Positions 1 to 12,016 of a stretch of 64,000 nucleotides of DNA are shown here, piece after piece; within the stretch, counting starts at the first letter, position 1, and each line of letters opens with the position of its first letter. Where the stretch lies: positions 842,363 through 906,362 of the forward strand of contig MNCI01035621.1 of the NCBI GenBank assembly GCA_015680685.1, written 5' to 3'. The translations under genes and the position numbers were made by a program. Source of the DNA: Gnetum montanum. Its lineage: Eukaryota > Streptophyta > Gnetopsida > Gnetales > Gnetaceae. The notes under the pieces were generated by a model. That model made no database searches and was not told the origin of the DNA. It saw only the letters and a list, made by a program, of their open reading frames with translations.

Positions 1-639
1 TCTCAATTCAAAGACTTAGGTTTGAGCCCAAGGATAGCCACTCGAAGAGGTTAGGCTTTTGCTCATCTACCAACCCTCTAAGTAGCTTGCTTAGTGGGAT
101 GAGTACTATAACTTCAAGTAATGATCTTTTAAAGAAAGAAGAATTTGAGTTAGAAGTTCCTTATTTTTCATTTTTCATATACTCTCTTATTCATCATAGA
201 CATTAAATTATATCTATTAAATTTAAGTTTTATTTATCCACATTGAGAAATACATCATAGATTAATGGGCATGATTTGGTTTAATTTATAACACATGCAA
301 CCATACTAGCTTCAACAAAAAGAACTGCTTCATGAATGAAATAAGAACCAATGCTTTTTAATATACTTTTTAATAATATAATTTAAAAAAAATTCAAAGG
401 TATATTATTTTTCAAATACAAGTATGACCAAGTTAAATAAAATATAGCTCTTTTTATTGGAGCCTTTCTATTTGATGTTACAACAAAAGAATAGTCTTTG
501 ATGTTAAAATTAGTATAAAAAAGAAGAAACCCTTGCTTTGATTTATACTAAGTTTATCTTTATATGGACAATCACATGTAGGGAATGTGCATTAAAGAAA
601 CAATTACAAGATGTTTCAAGGATCTATATGCTTTTAAAA
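1..639. other. Unassigned left flank
   Basis: AT-rich DNA with no reading frame or family motif I can recognise. Weak coding-like traces near 480-640 may be the upstream continuation of the LINE relic that follows, but no domain is visible. Confidence 0.5.
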
Positions 640-1490
640 ACAAATGCAACTATCTAGGCCTCTAGGCTTGAAAGGTTAATTTTTTTTTTATCTTATCATC
701 TATTCTACTATATTGTATGGATGTGATACTTAGGGAACTCAACTCAATGCTAAATGTTGGAAAGATATTGAAAAATTTAGAATAAAAACTTTTTTTCTCG
801 ATGAGTTAAAGGTGAAGATGCAAACACTCCACTCAATGTTATTATGTAAATGTGATTCATTACATTTAAAAGTAGAAGACTTACGCTAATTTATTACATA
901 CCCTCATAGCTTACATATCTTAAGGTAAGAAAAATCCTCTAAAGTAGTTCTTAAGGATTCACGAGACTATGGTTGGTATTTTTAGTGTATGCAATAGTTA
1001 AGAAAATAGAATATCTCTTGGGAGAACATGCAACAAAATCCTAAGCATATTGACTAACTAATCAAGTAGAAGGTTTTAACACAAATGGGAAACTAATGTG
1101 GAAGGTAAGAGGCAATTTTGTTTATACCACATTAGATTTAATAAAATATATGTAAAAAATCACTATCTCTTAGGTACTATTCCTACAAGTATTGGAATGT
1201 TATTAGCAACCTTTGCTTAAGTTTTGGTCATCTTAAAATTGAAAATGAAAGAAGGATTCAACTCCCCTAATAGGGAGCCCTTGAAGATGAGTTACACATA
1301 TTTCTTTGTTGTTCTATGACCATCCATTTGAGATAGCATTATAATGTTACAACAAAAATAATGTGTGATTTATTTTCAATGCCCCAATTGTCCCTTGGTT
1401 AAGTTGTAAAGTCTGTCTTTGTTTTTCATGAAAATATAATATTTGTCTAATAGATCCTATGGGTCTTTGGACTTAATAAAGTTTCATTTC
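640..1490 (+). pseudogene. LINE (non-LTR) reverse transcriptase C-terminal relic
   Basis: The frame from about 706 reads ILYGCDT*GTQ, then CWKDIEKFR, TFFLDELKVKMQT and LHSMLL. This is the order found after the RT domain of plant L1-type LINE proteins (LLYG.E.WG, W..IE..Q..FL, VK..TPY..LL). A TAG replaces the Trp expected in the WG motif. Near 1255-1310 the words GALEDELHIFLCCS match the C-terminal G..EDE.H....C segment of the same proteins. The RT catalytic core, endonuclease and a clear poly(A) tail are not visible, so this is a 5'-truncated, mutated copy. In-frame stops and shifts show it is dead. The class is fairly sure, the exact ends are not. Confidence 0.7.
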
Positions 1491-1736
1491 ATAAATTTAA
1501 ACTTAGATTATGTATTTTAAGATCCTAGATAAATTATTTAACACTAAGAAATCTTAAAATGACAAGGATGAAGGTTGGGCATTAAGGCAACATACACCTT
1601 GCTTAATTGTCCCTTGCCCAATCTAACAACCACATTCATTATTTTCTTCAATATACACTCACATAAAAATATGACATTATTTCACTAAATCCAAGTACAT
1701 GTGCATTTAATGAACACATTAAAGCATTTTTCTTTA

Positions 1737-3716
1737 TATTGATGTGTAAATTTTGGACACATCAACACCTGTAAAACTTGTTTAAAGAGACTATTGCCTA
1801 GGGTGCCTCCCATATGGGCACGGAAACCTAAGAATAGTCTCAGCTAGAAGGGGAACATGACTTTTAATCGTTAAATGACTTTAACTAGAAAATAAAAGGA
1901 AGTCCATGATGACTTTGGTAGAATTAACTGTTCACTTTGAAATTTTAACAATAATATGGTAGTAAATTAAATTATTTTAACAAGTAACCAAAAATAGTAG
2001 ACCAAAACAACTTGGCATGGAACTAGCTATTCACTTTAAAATCTCAGCAAGGACACTTGAACATTAAAAATAAAATCATGAAATAGTTAACAACTTCAAA
2101 AAGATTAATTGGAGTTCTGAAGAAAAATAGGTTCTATGTTTAATCCACACCACAGAGACCATAGTTCAATTGAAAAAATTTAAAATAAAAAAATGAAATG
2201 ATGACTTAGCTAGAGAAAAACTACAACAAAGTATGGTGCAACCTTGTCTACCAGTGCTTGGAAGAAGCACACCTCTTCTAACAAGCCTAAAACCTCTAGC
2301 TATTGAATCTGCTCATTGCTCTACCTCAAACTGCCTTTGGATGAGCCACTGAATAGCTAACAAAAGTAGGAGAGAATCATGGGATTTCCACATTAACTCA
2401 CCTTGGAGAAGTTCCCACCACTACAGCTAGCTTTTTACTCCTACTATGTCCATCCCGCTTTTCCTTGACTTTGGCCCCAAGGATTTATCAAGGTTGGTTT
2501 GGTTCTTTGTCTTCTCTTGCCTCTAGCTAGAATAACATGCATGAGGAATCATCACCCATGCATAACTAGCAATAGTAGAGTGAAATTGTAATGCCCTACC
2601 ATAAAGGCCACCATCCATACTAAAAATGACAGCACTCACCAATCTTGTGAAGAAAACAACAACTCCCCTCATTACCCACGTAAGGTCCACTATCACCATC
2701 AATTACAATGCAAACCCATAATGAGCTACACAAGCCTGCACTAGTCATCACTAGAGACTAAATGCCACTTTTGCTAAATCAACTACATCTTTGTGCTCAA
2801 ATAATGACTCTACATCCTCATTGCTCAAAATTAGTAATAGCTAATTATTATTCTTGAACTTTCTTTAGTTCATGCAACTTTTATAATAAATGTTAACAAT
2901 GGCTTGGTGTTCAAACATTAGTCATTGTGGTATGTTGTATGTTACAAATAGGGAATTTCATGCATGTGTCTATTGACGTCGTTCAATCTCGGGTTTTGAG
3001 AGTTGATGTAGCTATTATTCAAAATTTACAAACACAATGGCTATGTTGCTATCAGAGTACTTGTATACCACCAATTTCTCTATTGATTTTTGGAAAAATA
3101 TTGACTCTGACATTAACCTTTTTAAGAAGCTTGATTATTGTGTTGTTTTTGTTGACTTTGTCTTGAATAATTATTTTGTAAATAATAGAGATTGAAAAAA
3201 GAAAAAAGAAAAATCCAAGAGATATGTTAGTGAATAACATCCAAACAATGATTTGAAAGCTAGTTTCCTTGGGATTGTTAAAATGGCTAACATTATTTAA
3301 ATATAAGTTTAACATAGAATTGGTTAGTAATTAAAAGAAAGTTTCAAAAATAATTTCTAAGTTCAATTCCATCAATGAAATCGTGATTGAAAAATTAGGA
3401 GTTAAACTTTTGTCCATGGATTTTCTAACCCTATGATCTAGATTTTTAAAAATATTAAACTGAGTTTTCATGGTTGAACTTTCCTTTGCTTCATATGACT
3501 ACTATGGAATTCTTCTTTTTTAATAAATAAATCCCATGCTTTAGTTGGATTATCATTTTGGTATAATTCTTTCCTATTTGTGTTTCTATCATCTATTGAG
3601 CTTACCATCACAAATAAATTGCATGGGGTTTAAGCCTATACTATTTCTAATTATTGTGGGATTAAGACTTTTTAAACATGACCCCATGCCTAGCATGGGC
3701 AATTTTAGTATCAACA
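1737..3716 (-). repeat. G3 3' LTR (left copy)
   Basis: Aligns over its full length with 8962-10941, starting TTGATGTGTAAATTTTGG and ending TATCAACA (minus strand TGTTGATA). The two copies have the same length with many single-base differences. The left edge is uncertain by about 4 bp. Short frames inside it are chance. Confidence 0.9.
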
Positions 3717-3727
3717 CTTAACCCCCA
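3717..3727 (-). other. G3 polypurine tract
   Basis: On the minus strand TGGGGGTTAAG lies directly before the LTR start TGTTGATA. This is the expected plus-strand primer position for a minus-oriented LTR element and fixes the inner edge of the left LTR. Confidence 0.7.
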
Positions 3728-5163
3728 TACTTATAATTGTATGCAAGTGCAAGGATAGCAAAAATAATAGAAATTTAAAAGCATGCAAGAATATGTAAAA
3801 TACAAAGAAACCTAATACATTATAAAATAATGAGAAAATGAAACTAGGAAGTAAACTATAATTTTTTTTAAAAAAGATTAAAATAATCACATAATCAAGA
3901 GAGCGCTAAACATGGGCCACCCTTCATCACACCACCTTGATTAATCAAAATCTAAATATATAATTTTTATAAATCATAATTTTAACTATTTGTGTGTTTG
4001 TGTGTGTGTGTATTGATTATAATTTATAATTATGCTCTCATTCCCAATCATCTTACAAGGTAAATGTAAAAAGTATATGGACTACTTTGAACATAAGACT
4101 TATACTAAACTTTGAGGACATGCTTCTTTTAGATCACAGCTACCCAAAAATTTTGGATTTTTCCTTAGTGTTTTTATTTATTTATTTATTAGATTCAGAA
4201 AGGAAATGGGTGAACAAGGATAAGGGAAAATGAGAAAAACTAGAAAAAGGAAAGTGAACATTTTCTTTTCTTTTGGTTTTTTGAATTTTGGAAAAATAAG
4301 TTTAAAAAGGAATGGAAGCTAGGGTGAGGATTGCTACTAGAATCCATCACACTTAAGAACTTATTACACTACCAATGAGCATGGTTCCCATTTCATTTCA
4401 TTTCGTTTTTTTCTTGAGTAAAATTTTCTCATGGTGCACTTCATTCTTAAGGTAGGTATTCCAACACAAGTTTGGTCTATTAGTTGCACTGCCAAAGAAC
4501 ATGATCCTTTTAGAAACTTTGCCCATGATGTAGTTCAACCCTTGTGCATGTGCCTTTAAAATTATAAGCTAGATGGCATCATAGTAGGTCTCCTAGGTGG
4601 CTAAGGATTCTCTAGTGGAGAGGAACACACTTCACCCTATTGCTCATAGGATAGCCATGGATTGTCACACTTAAGGATTGGGGTTTATGAGAGGGAAAAT
4701 GGTATTTTCTAAGGTCACCTAGTGATTTTGACTAACCATTCTTCAACTTCACATATGTTATCTTCACATGACCATGATGATAATATGATAAGTTAGCATA
4801 AATCCCATCTCCATAATCCAAAAAAAAATTTACCCTGAAAAAGATTAGGAAAAATCAACAAAATATTAAAGTATATCATATAAGAAGATTTATATAATAG
4901 TAATATGATATAACATATAAAACATTATACTTGCATTGATTTCAAATGGTGCTATGATGACCTAATGCCCAATAACTTAAATGATCATAATGATTATTAA
5001 AATCATATTGAAAAGAACAAATAGATCAAACCAAAATTAATAAGCTAAGAAAGAGATAATGGTAGACTTAACATGCATGAGAAAATGATTAAAATACAAA
5101 GAAAATATGCAAATGGAACTATATACAAATTAAATGCATGAAGAATGAGAAGAGAGCATGAAA
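3728..5163 (-). other. G3 3' untranslated region with (GT)n microsatellite
   Basis: About 1.4 kb between the integrase tail and the PPT without any frame or motif I can support. It holds a TG-rich microsatellite at 3991-4011 and a purine-rich stretch near 4190-4260. A long 3' non-coding segment is common in plant Gypsy elements. Confidence 0.5.
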
Positions 5164-5720
5164 CTAAGGATCTACCAAGTGTTCATGAGGGGCACTTGAG
5201 TAGAAATTCTTTAAATAAAACACATTAAAACTATTATATAACTTGTATCCTTGCAAATTAATAACTTTATAAACATTGGGGTCAATGATATTTGTGACTT
5301 GATATGGGCCTATCCATATAGTAGAAAACTTATGTTGAGGACCTATTTGACTAGATGCTCTATCTCGTTTTAGGACTAGATCTCCTATTTTAAAGACTTT
5401 ACTTGCATATTTCTTTTCAAACCATCTTTCAAAAATTTGTTGTTCATTAAGATTATGAAAGTCAATACATAATCATAATTCACTTGTTCATTTTCTATCA
5501 GGTACTAAATTCAATATCCAACTTGAATGTCTAACAAGATAAATATTTTTAGATTTTAAAACCTTATCAATTTCTTTTGTCATCCAAGTTTCAATCTTAG
5601 GTCTAACAGGTCTAATTTTTTCTCTAAATGGTTTGGTTTTGGTATGTAAGTCATCAAATAAAGCTTCTCTAGTTACTATTTTAGGAGAGATTTTATTTGA
5701 AAAATATGACATCATTTGAT
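5164..5720 (-). pseudogene. In-frame fusion of RT head to integrase tail (G3 pol)
   Basis: One minus-strand frame starts with the RT N-terminal entry (KIRPVRPKIETWMTKEIDKV, then SSWILNLVPDRK and LCIDFHNLN, the equivalent of VPV.KK and CIDYR.LN). It then passes directly into an integrase C-terminal domain (ERWFEKKYASKVFKIGDLVL, KFSTIWIGPYQV, VINLQGYKL, VFYLKNFY) and ends at the stop at 5164-5166. The RT palm with YVDD, RNase H and the integrase HHCC and DDE core are absent, a loss of perhaps 2-3 kb. Two TGA stops interrupt the RT part. The join, near 5455, keeps the frame. It could have arisen by recombination or by template switching during reverse transcription. Confidence 0.8.
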
Positions 5721-5883
5721 ATAGCTTCTTCATTAATTTGATAAACTTTAAAATATTAATCACTAAATTCATCATTGAAAAATAAAAATACATGAATATG
5801 ATTATTATCATCAAAACTCAGAAAGAATAGATATTGTCTAGAATAGAATAGAAGTTAACGTTATCAATTATTCTTTCAAAATC

Positions 5884-6108
5884 TCAAGCATTGTGTCTAA
5901 ACGGGACATTTAAAGTAGTGGCCATTTGAGCCAATGCATCAAGAACATAATTATCTTCTTTAGGAACATGTTCAATGGATATGTCATCAAAATTTGGCTC
6001 ACCTTCTACTGCTTTAATGGTTAGAATATCATTTATATCTTTGTCCTTTGCTAAAGGTGGTGGATCAACAAAAAGAAATGTTTTTCCATTATATTGATAA
6101 TAAGGCAA
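5884..6108 (-). pseudogene. RNase H C-terminal fragment, out of order (G3)
   Basis: The frame contains FDDISIEHVPKEDNYVLDAL followed by AQMATTLNVP. This resembles the RNase H end of plant Gypsy pol (I.HVPR..N..ADALA.LA), with the last catalytic Asp in LDALA. In a normal pol it follows RT. Here, reading along the minus strand, it lies before the RT head. No other RNase H catalytic residue is visible. It may be a rearranged piece. The motif is fair evidence, the fold cannot be shown. Confidence 0.55.
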
Positions 6109-6436
6109 GGAATCTTAATAAATTTCTTCACATTCTCTAAAAGCAAAAGGATTTATTTCTAAAATTTCACTCTAATGGTTATTTATAACATGTTTGCCAA
6201 GTCCAACTTCAACAACTCCAATACAAAGATTAGTATTTTGATTTTCCAAAGAATGATTTTGTTGATTCTTTTGATATAACCATATATTCAGATTTTTCTT
6301 TGATAGGAATTAATAATTCTAAGAAATCTAACCTAAAGAAGTCCCTAAACTTGGCTCTAAAATTCTTAGATAAAAGCACACCATAAGTGGGTGACATGTT
6401 AACTACTAAAATATTTGTATAACATGTAAAAGTGGG

Positions 6437-6660
6437 CTATTGTTTAATTTGTACTTTTACTCCCTTTAATGATCCTACCATAGGTACATTAGATCCATCA
6501 AGTTGTATTACACTTTTTTCTTGTGGTAGCATTTGTGCTCCTAGTGTTTTACATACCTCTAGGGACATGATGCTAATAGTTGCACTAGAATCCATTAAGA
6601 AATTATGAATATTGTTTCCTAAAATGATCAAAGTATTTAGAAAGAAGGTTGGTATTTCTT
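6437..6660 (-). pseudogene. Retroviral-type aspartic protease (G3)
   Basis: The words NFLMDSSATISIMSLEVCK and KTLGAQ match the active-site region of plant Gypsy proteases (LIDSGATINIM..EVCK.LG). The catalytic Asp is present, but the D-S/T-G triplet reads DSS, so the conserved Gly is lost. The following SNVPMVGSLKGVKVQI fits the flap-side strand. It lies between gag and the pol remnants as expected. Frames on both sides are broken. Confidence 0.7.
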
Positions 6661-7130
6661 GTTTAACATGAGATTACTTAAATTTTGTATTGATAACACA
6701 TTAATACTTTTTGCAAAATGAACTTGCCTTTCAATTGTTGGAGATTTTTCTTTATTAGTTTAGGTGTATGAACTATCTTTTGAATCACATCTTTCATTTT
6801 ATTAAAATGAAACAGATCATATATTGAAATGTTGGATTTAACTCTTTTTAGATCCCCAACTAGATCATAAGCCTTATGTTCATCTTTAGTTTCATGTTGA
6901 GGTGAAGTTCTTCTAATTATAGAGGGGGAGTTTGGTTATTGTGGGATGTTTACTTGGGAGGGTTCGATTTAGTTATTTGTGTTATTTTGACCAAGAACTC
7001 TTTTGTTAGGAGGAGTATAAGGATTATTCCTAGTTTTTTGTTGAGTGGTGTTCATAATGTCACTAAGTCTACAACAGCAAGTGTTATGTGGATTGGAATC
7101 ACTTACCTTGACTTGTTCGAATGAGTTAAC

Positions 7131-8161
7131 TTACTCATTTTTAGTTTCATGGGGTATATTAATGACAAAAATTGGAGTCTTTCCATTTTGTTGATTTTGG
7201 GCATTTTCATCATATACCACTAAAAATTGAGGACAAGTTTTTTCATAATGTTGCCTAGTGTTACAAAGGAAATAATATTCATCATCAATTGATGTGCTTG
7301 ATTTTTCAGAATGTGTAGGAATTTTGTTATTTTTTTGCTTTAGTTCAACTACTTCATTGGAAAGCTTTTGAATAGAGGTCAATATTTGGGTCATTTGATT
7401 TTCTATTTTAGTAAATCCATTAAGATTAGATATTACTTTTTGGTTTATGATGGGTTGGATTAAAGCTTTGATGGATCGTCACTTAAAATGGTATTTGGTG
7501 GTAGAAATGAAGAGGATGTTGATCCTTGAAGACAACTACTTGTTGGTTGAGTCATTTGAAGGAAGGAAGTAGTTTGAAACATAGTATTGGTCATTGGAAA
7601 AGTTGGTAAAGGTAGAGGACTAGATTGCATAGGGTTACTAACACTCATCATTCTAAATTAGGTTTGAATGCTATTCATTAAAGTGATTTGTTCTAACTTA
7701 ATAGCTTTATACATTGCTCCTCGTATTTCTGTTATGTTGGGATCAAAGTTAATGGCATAGGTGAAAAATGGATCAATGGTAGAAAGGTAGAAATTGAGGA
7801 TACCATCAAGTTGCAAATGCATCTCATTCGATACATAAGAAGGTTGATGGAGGAATCTTAGATTGTAATTATGGATTTTTTCCCTAGGTAGTTTTCTTAG
7901 GCTTGTGAAATTGCTTAATGCTAAGGAAGGACTAGTAAACTTATTGAATTGGAGTAGGAACTTATTTTTAAAGTCTTTCCATGAGTTGATAAAGGCATTA
8001 AGGAGCATCAAAAACCATTGGGTGGCTTTGCTCCTAAAATTTTTCACAAAGACCTTACATGCTATGTCATTTTGGATAATGTTATGTATGTCTAGTAAGG
8101 TATCAAAATATTGTATATGTTGATGGGCATCACTAGTAGGGTCTCTAGGATCAAAGAACAA
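7131..8161 (-). pseudogene. Gag (capsid and nucleocapsid) of G3
   Basis: The frame at 7658-8161 reads like a Gypsy retrotransposon gag capsid: FFDPRDPTSDAHQHIQYF, KATQWFLMLL, SWKDFKNKFLLQF and REKIHNYNLRF (P..F.G..DP..HL.., A..W...L, sW..l...F...F, esl..Y..RF). The next segments (7460-7651 and 7131-7394) are Ser/Pro/Gln-rich. They end in a degenerate CCHC knuckle with C-X4-H-X4-C kept (CNTRQHYEKTC) and the first Cys replaced. The three segments are split by stops and shifts. Gag would bind and package the element RNA. Orientation and place, next to the right LTR, agree with a minus-strand element. Confidence 0.8.
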
Positions 8162-8961
8162 ATTTATTTTTTAAAGTGGTTTCAAAATATCATGATAGTT
8201 TGAAAAGTTAAAGGGGTTGCTCACCAAGGGAGTTGGGGGTTGATTGGTTGCTAGCCTTGTTCAAATTCTTCTAGGGACAAAACTTGGAAATGACGAAGCT
8301 CATTATTATCTTAAAGTAAAGTGATAAGTAGCTAGTCGATCAGGGGCAAGGGTAAACGGTCTTTATTGGGATTTGTGGGAGGACTCACTCATAAAATGAA
8401 AAATTATAAAATATAAAAGTTAGAAAACTAAATAAAATAGAAAAGCACTTAAATACTATATTTTATTTTATTTTTGAAAAAAACTAAAATTAAAATAAAA
8501 TAGAAAATGCAAAATTTCAGAAAAATAAATTTAAAGGAAAATGATGTAAATCACCTCACCAAAGTTGGGGCTAAGGTAAGGATTGTCAAAGTGTAAATTT
8601 ACAAATAGGAATAATAAAATAAGGATTTGGGGAGACAAAATTAAACTGAAAAAAAGTGATAACTGTGAATCGAATTGGAAATGAGGATTCTGGTAATGGA
8701 AAATCACAATTTTCAGGAAACAAGAAACAAATTTTTTTCTAAAAACAGAAATAGAAAATAAAGGTGTTAACAGAAATTAAAATGAAGTAGAAAATTTTAA
8801 GGATTTTTCAGAAACTATAAATAAGAATAAAAATTTTGAAGGACAAAAAAAAATGAGAATTTTTAGTAGAAAGAGTTAATAGAAATAAGTTTCAAAACTG
8901 AAATAGAAATAAGAAACGAAATAAGATCAAGAACATGCACTCATTCTAACATCAAAATGTT
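8162..8961 (-). other. G3 leader and primer-site region
   Basis: About 800 bp between the 5' LTR and gag. Much of 8380-8900 is A-rich low-complexity sequence. Just inside the LTR the minus strand reads TTTTGATGTTAGAAT, which could be a mutated tRNA-Met-type primer site (compare TTTGGTATCAGAG), but the match is weak. No gene is seen. Confidence 0.4.
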
Positions 8962-10941
8962 TCTTGATGTGTAAATTTTGGACATATCATCACTTGTAAA
9001 ACTTGTTTAAAGAGACTATTACCTAGGGTGACTCTCATATGGATATAGAAAAACAACAATAGTCTCAATTGGAAGGGCAATGTGGCATTTAATGATAAAA
9101 TACATTTAAGGGAAAAATAAAAGGGTAGTCCACGATGACTGTGGTATAAGTAATTGTTTGCTTTGAGATTTTGATAATAATATGGTAGTAAATTAAATGA
9201 TTTTAATAGGTAATCAGAAATAGCAGACCAAAACAACTTGACATGAAACTAGTTATTCACTTTAAAATCTTAGCAAGGATACTTAACATTAAAAATAAAA
9301 GCATGAAATAGTTACCAACTTGAATAAGATTAATATGAGTTCTGAAGAAAAATAGGCTCTGTGTTTAATCCATACCATAGAGAAGCCATAGTTCAATTAA
9401 AGAAATTTAAAATAATGAAATGAAAAAATGACTTAGCTCAAAAATGAGCACAAATGGAACAACTTCAAGTGTAGCCTTGTCTACTAGTGCTTGTAAGAAG
9501 CACACCTTTTCTAACAAGCCTACAACCTTTAGCTATTGAATCTATGTGTTTCTCTACCTTGAATTGCCTTTGGAAGATCCATTGAATAGGTAACAAATGT
9601 AAGAGAGAACCATGGGATTTCCACCTTGACTTACCTTGGAGAAGACCCCACCACCATAGCTAGCTTTCTACTCCTACTGTGTTTGTCCCCATTTTCCTTG
9701 CCTCTTGCCCTTAGGATTTATGAGGGCTACTCTAGTTCCTTGCCCTATTCTACCTTTAGCTAGACCAATGTGCATGAGGAACCACCACCCATGTGTAACT
9801 GGTGGTAGTAGAGTGAAAACATAATGTCCCCACCACAAATCAATTGTCCACATTGAAAATGGTAGTGCCCACCAATCGCATGCAAAAAATGGTAGCTCCC
9901 CTCAATACCCATGTAACGTCCATTGCCACCACCCATGTAATATTCACTACCAGTCATCACTAGAGACTAAATGCCACTTTTGCTGAATTAGCTGCATCTC
10001 TACACTCAAAATAATGCTTTTGCATTGTCACTGCCCAATATCAGCAATTGCTAATTACTATTCTTGAGCCTACTTTAGCTTTTGCAACTTCTATAGTAAT
10101 GGTTGACAATGGCCTAGTGTTCAAATGTTATTCTTAGTGGTTTGTTGTACGTTAAGGATAAGAAATTTCATGCATGTATTTGTTGACATGGGTTAGTCTC
10201 AGATTCTAAGAGTTGATGCAACTTGTATCTAAAATTTATAGAAGAAATGGCTATCTTGCAAGAAAAGTACTTGTATATTGCCAATTTCTCCAATGATTTT
10301 TTGGAAAAATCTTGACTTTGATATTAACCTTTTTAAGAAGCTTGATGATTGCACTATTTTTTTTTGACTTTGTCTACGATTATTGTTTTGTAGATAATGG
10401 ATATTTTAAAAAAGAAAAAAAGAAAAATCTAGCGGATACAATAGTGAATAACATCCAAATAGCAATTTGAAAGCTAGTTTCCTTATGATTGTTAAAATGG
10501 ATAACATTATTGAAATATAAGTTTAACGTAGAACTAGTTAGTGATTAAAATAAAGTTTCAAAAATAAGTTTTGAGTTTAATTCCATCAATGCAAATGTTA
10601 TTGAAAAATTATGAGTTAAACTTCTATGTGTGGGTTTTCTAAGGTTATGATATAGATTTTTAAAAATACTAAATTGAGTTTTCATGGTTCAACTTTCCTT
10701 TGCTTCATATGACTACTATGGAATTCATCCTTTTTTTGAAAAAACAAATAAATAAATCTCATGCTTTAGTTGGATTCTCATTTTGGTATAATTCTTTCTT
10801 GTTTGTGTTTCAATCATTTTTTGAGCTTACCATGACAAATAATTTGCATGGGGTTTAAGCTTATAGGATTTCTAATTATTGTGGGATTAATACCTTTTAA
10901 ACATGGCCCCATACTTAGCACAGGTGATGTTGGCATCAACA
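8962..10941 (-). repeat. G3 5' LTR (right copy)
   Basis: Direct repeat partner of 1737-3716, ending GGCATCAACA. Being upstream of gag in the minus orientation it would have carried the promoter. I cannot single out a convincing TATA box. Substitutions against the other copy are mostly C/T and G/A. Confidence 0.9.
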
Positions 10942-11564
10942 CTTTAATTTTCTCTTAAGGAGACCTTGTTATTCCAACTGTGGAAATAGTATTAAAAATT
11001 ATTTACATAAGCAAATTCCTCACAAAATGTAAACAATATACCGCTGTTGTGTACACACACACACACCCATACATATACCATAGTGAAATGCTACAATATT
11101 CAATTATTTAGAAAGAAATGCTTTAAACATAGCATATCATAAAATATCATCACTTAGATCTTCCTTATGTGGGTTTTCTTTCTTTCTTTTTTTAATTTCT
11201 GTTATGTTTTCTTTTTAAGATAGATGTCATTGCATAGGTTTCCATAGGCAACATTAGCTTATAGGCATTAGAATGATAGTACTATTTGGAATGACTGCAT
11301 GTGGGTAACTCAGGGCTCCTCATTAGCCATTATTCTTTCCAAGAAGACTATCAACCAAGATGGTTTCATAGAAGCATGAAATCTTCATCCTTTTTTAATC
11401 CAAGGGCTTAAAAATAAGCCTACAATTTCTAGTATGTAGGAACTAATGCTAGTTTTCTCAATTTTTTATATGCATTTTCGATTAGGATCAAAACTTTCAA
11501 ATATCTTAACATTCCATTGTGTATGTTTTGTGAAAGATGGCTCTAATGATCCTATTTATGTGTT
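10942..11564. other. Spacer between G3 and C1 with (CA)n
   Basis: About 620 bp separating two independent elements, probably older non-coding DNA. It holds an AC microsatellite at 11053-11067. No frame or motif recognised. Confidence 0.5.
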
Positions 11565-11569
11565 GTAAT
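11565..11569. repeat. C1 target-site duplication, left (GTAAT)
   Basis: GTAAT directly precedes the left LTR and recurs at 60445-60449 directly after the right LTR, nearly 49 kb away. Five-base duplications are usual for Copia integrase. Confidence 0.75.
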
Positions 11570-11976
11570 TATTATTTTTGGATGTAGCTATAGGCATTGA
11601 GGGAAAATTAACTCAACCAGAGACTAGTGGAAGATGAAATGAAGGCCTCCATATTAACTTCGTATAGAAAGAGAGAGTACCAATGCAGAAATAAGAAAAC
11701 AAATGCCAAGTTTTTAAGGTGGTTTAGGTGCTAGATTTTCCAACCTACATCTATCATAAAACTCTGTCCAAATCCTACAAGGTAGAGTAATTTCATTACA
11801 CAAAAGAAATTTACAAGGCTTCTTTTTGGATAGAGCACAACTCAAGCTCAACATCATAGAAAAAAATATCTCTCATAGCATTATGAAAGATGAAATACTC
11901 TACCTTATCTTACAAAGAGACTCAAGGGTTGTTTCGTAGAAATGAAGCATAGAACTTTTACAAAATACAAAGCATG

Positions 11977-12016
<40 letters not shown>

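Larger units (their letters stand above)
1737..10941 (-). mobile_element. LTR retrotransposon G3, Ty3/Gypsy type, internally deleted
   Basis: Two direct repeats of about 1,980 bp (1737-3716 and 8962-10941) enclose 5.2 kb with minus-strand gag, protease and pol fragments. A PPT lies inside the left repeat, so the element reads right to left. LTR identity is about four-fifths by eye, implying an old insertion. CTTTA occurs right after the right LTR (10942-10946) and at 1732-1736, a possible target duplication. That would give a non-canonical LTR terminus (TATT/TCTT), so the left end may instead be 1740. The RT core, most of RNase H and the integrase core are missing. It is not of the same kind as the nested elements to the right: primer region, LTRs and proteins differ. 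Confidence 0.85.

Noticed and set aside
8940-8961. tRNA-Met primer site of G3
   Set aside because: About 8 of 11 positions match a mutated form and the offset to the LTR is not clean.
10942-10946. CTTTA as a firm target duplication of G3
   Set aside because: The left copy (1732-1736) fits only if the LTR starts TATT, and T/C/A-rich sequence makes chance matches likely. It is mentioned but not listed as a feature.
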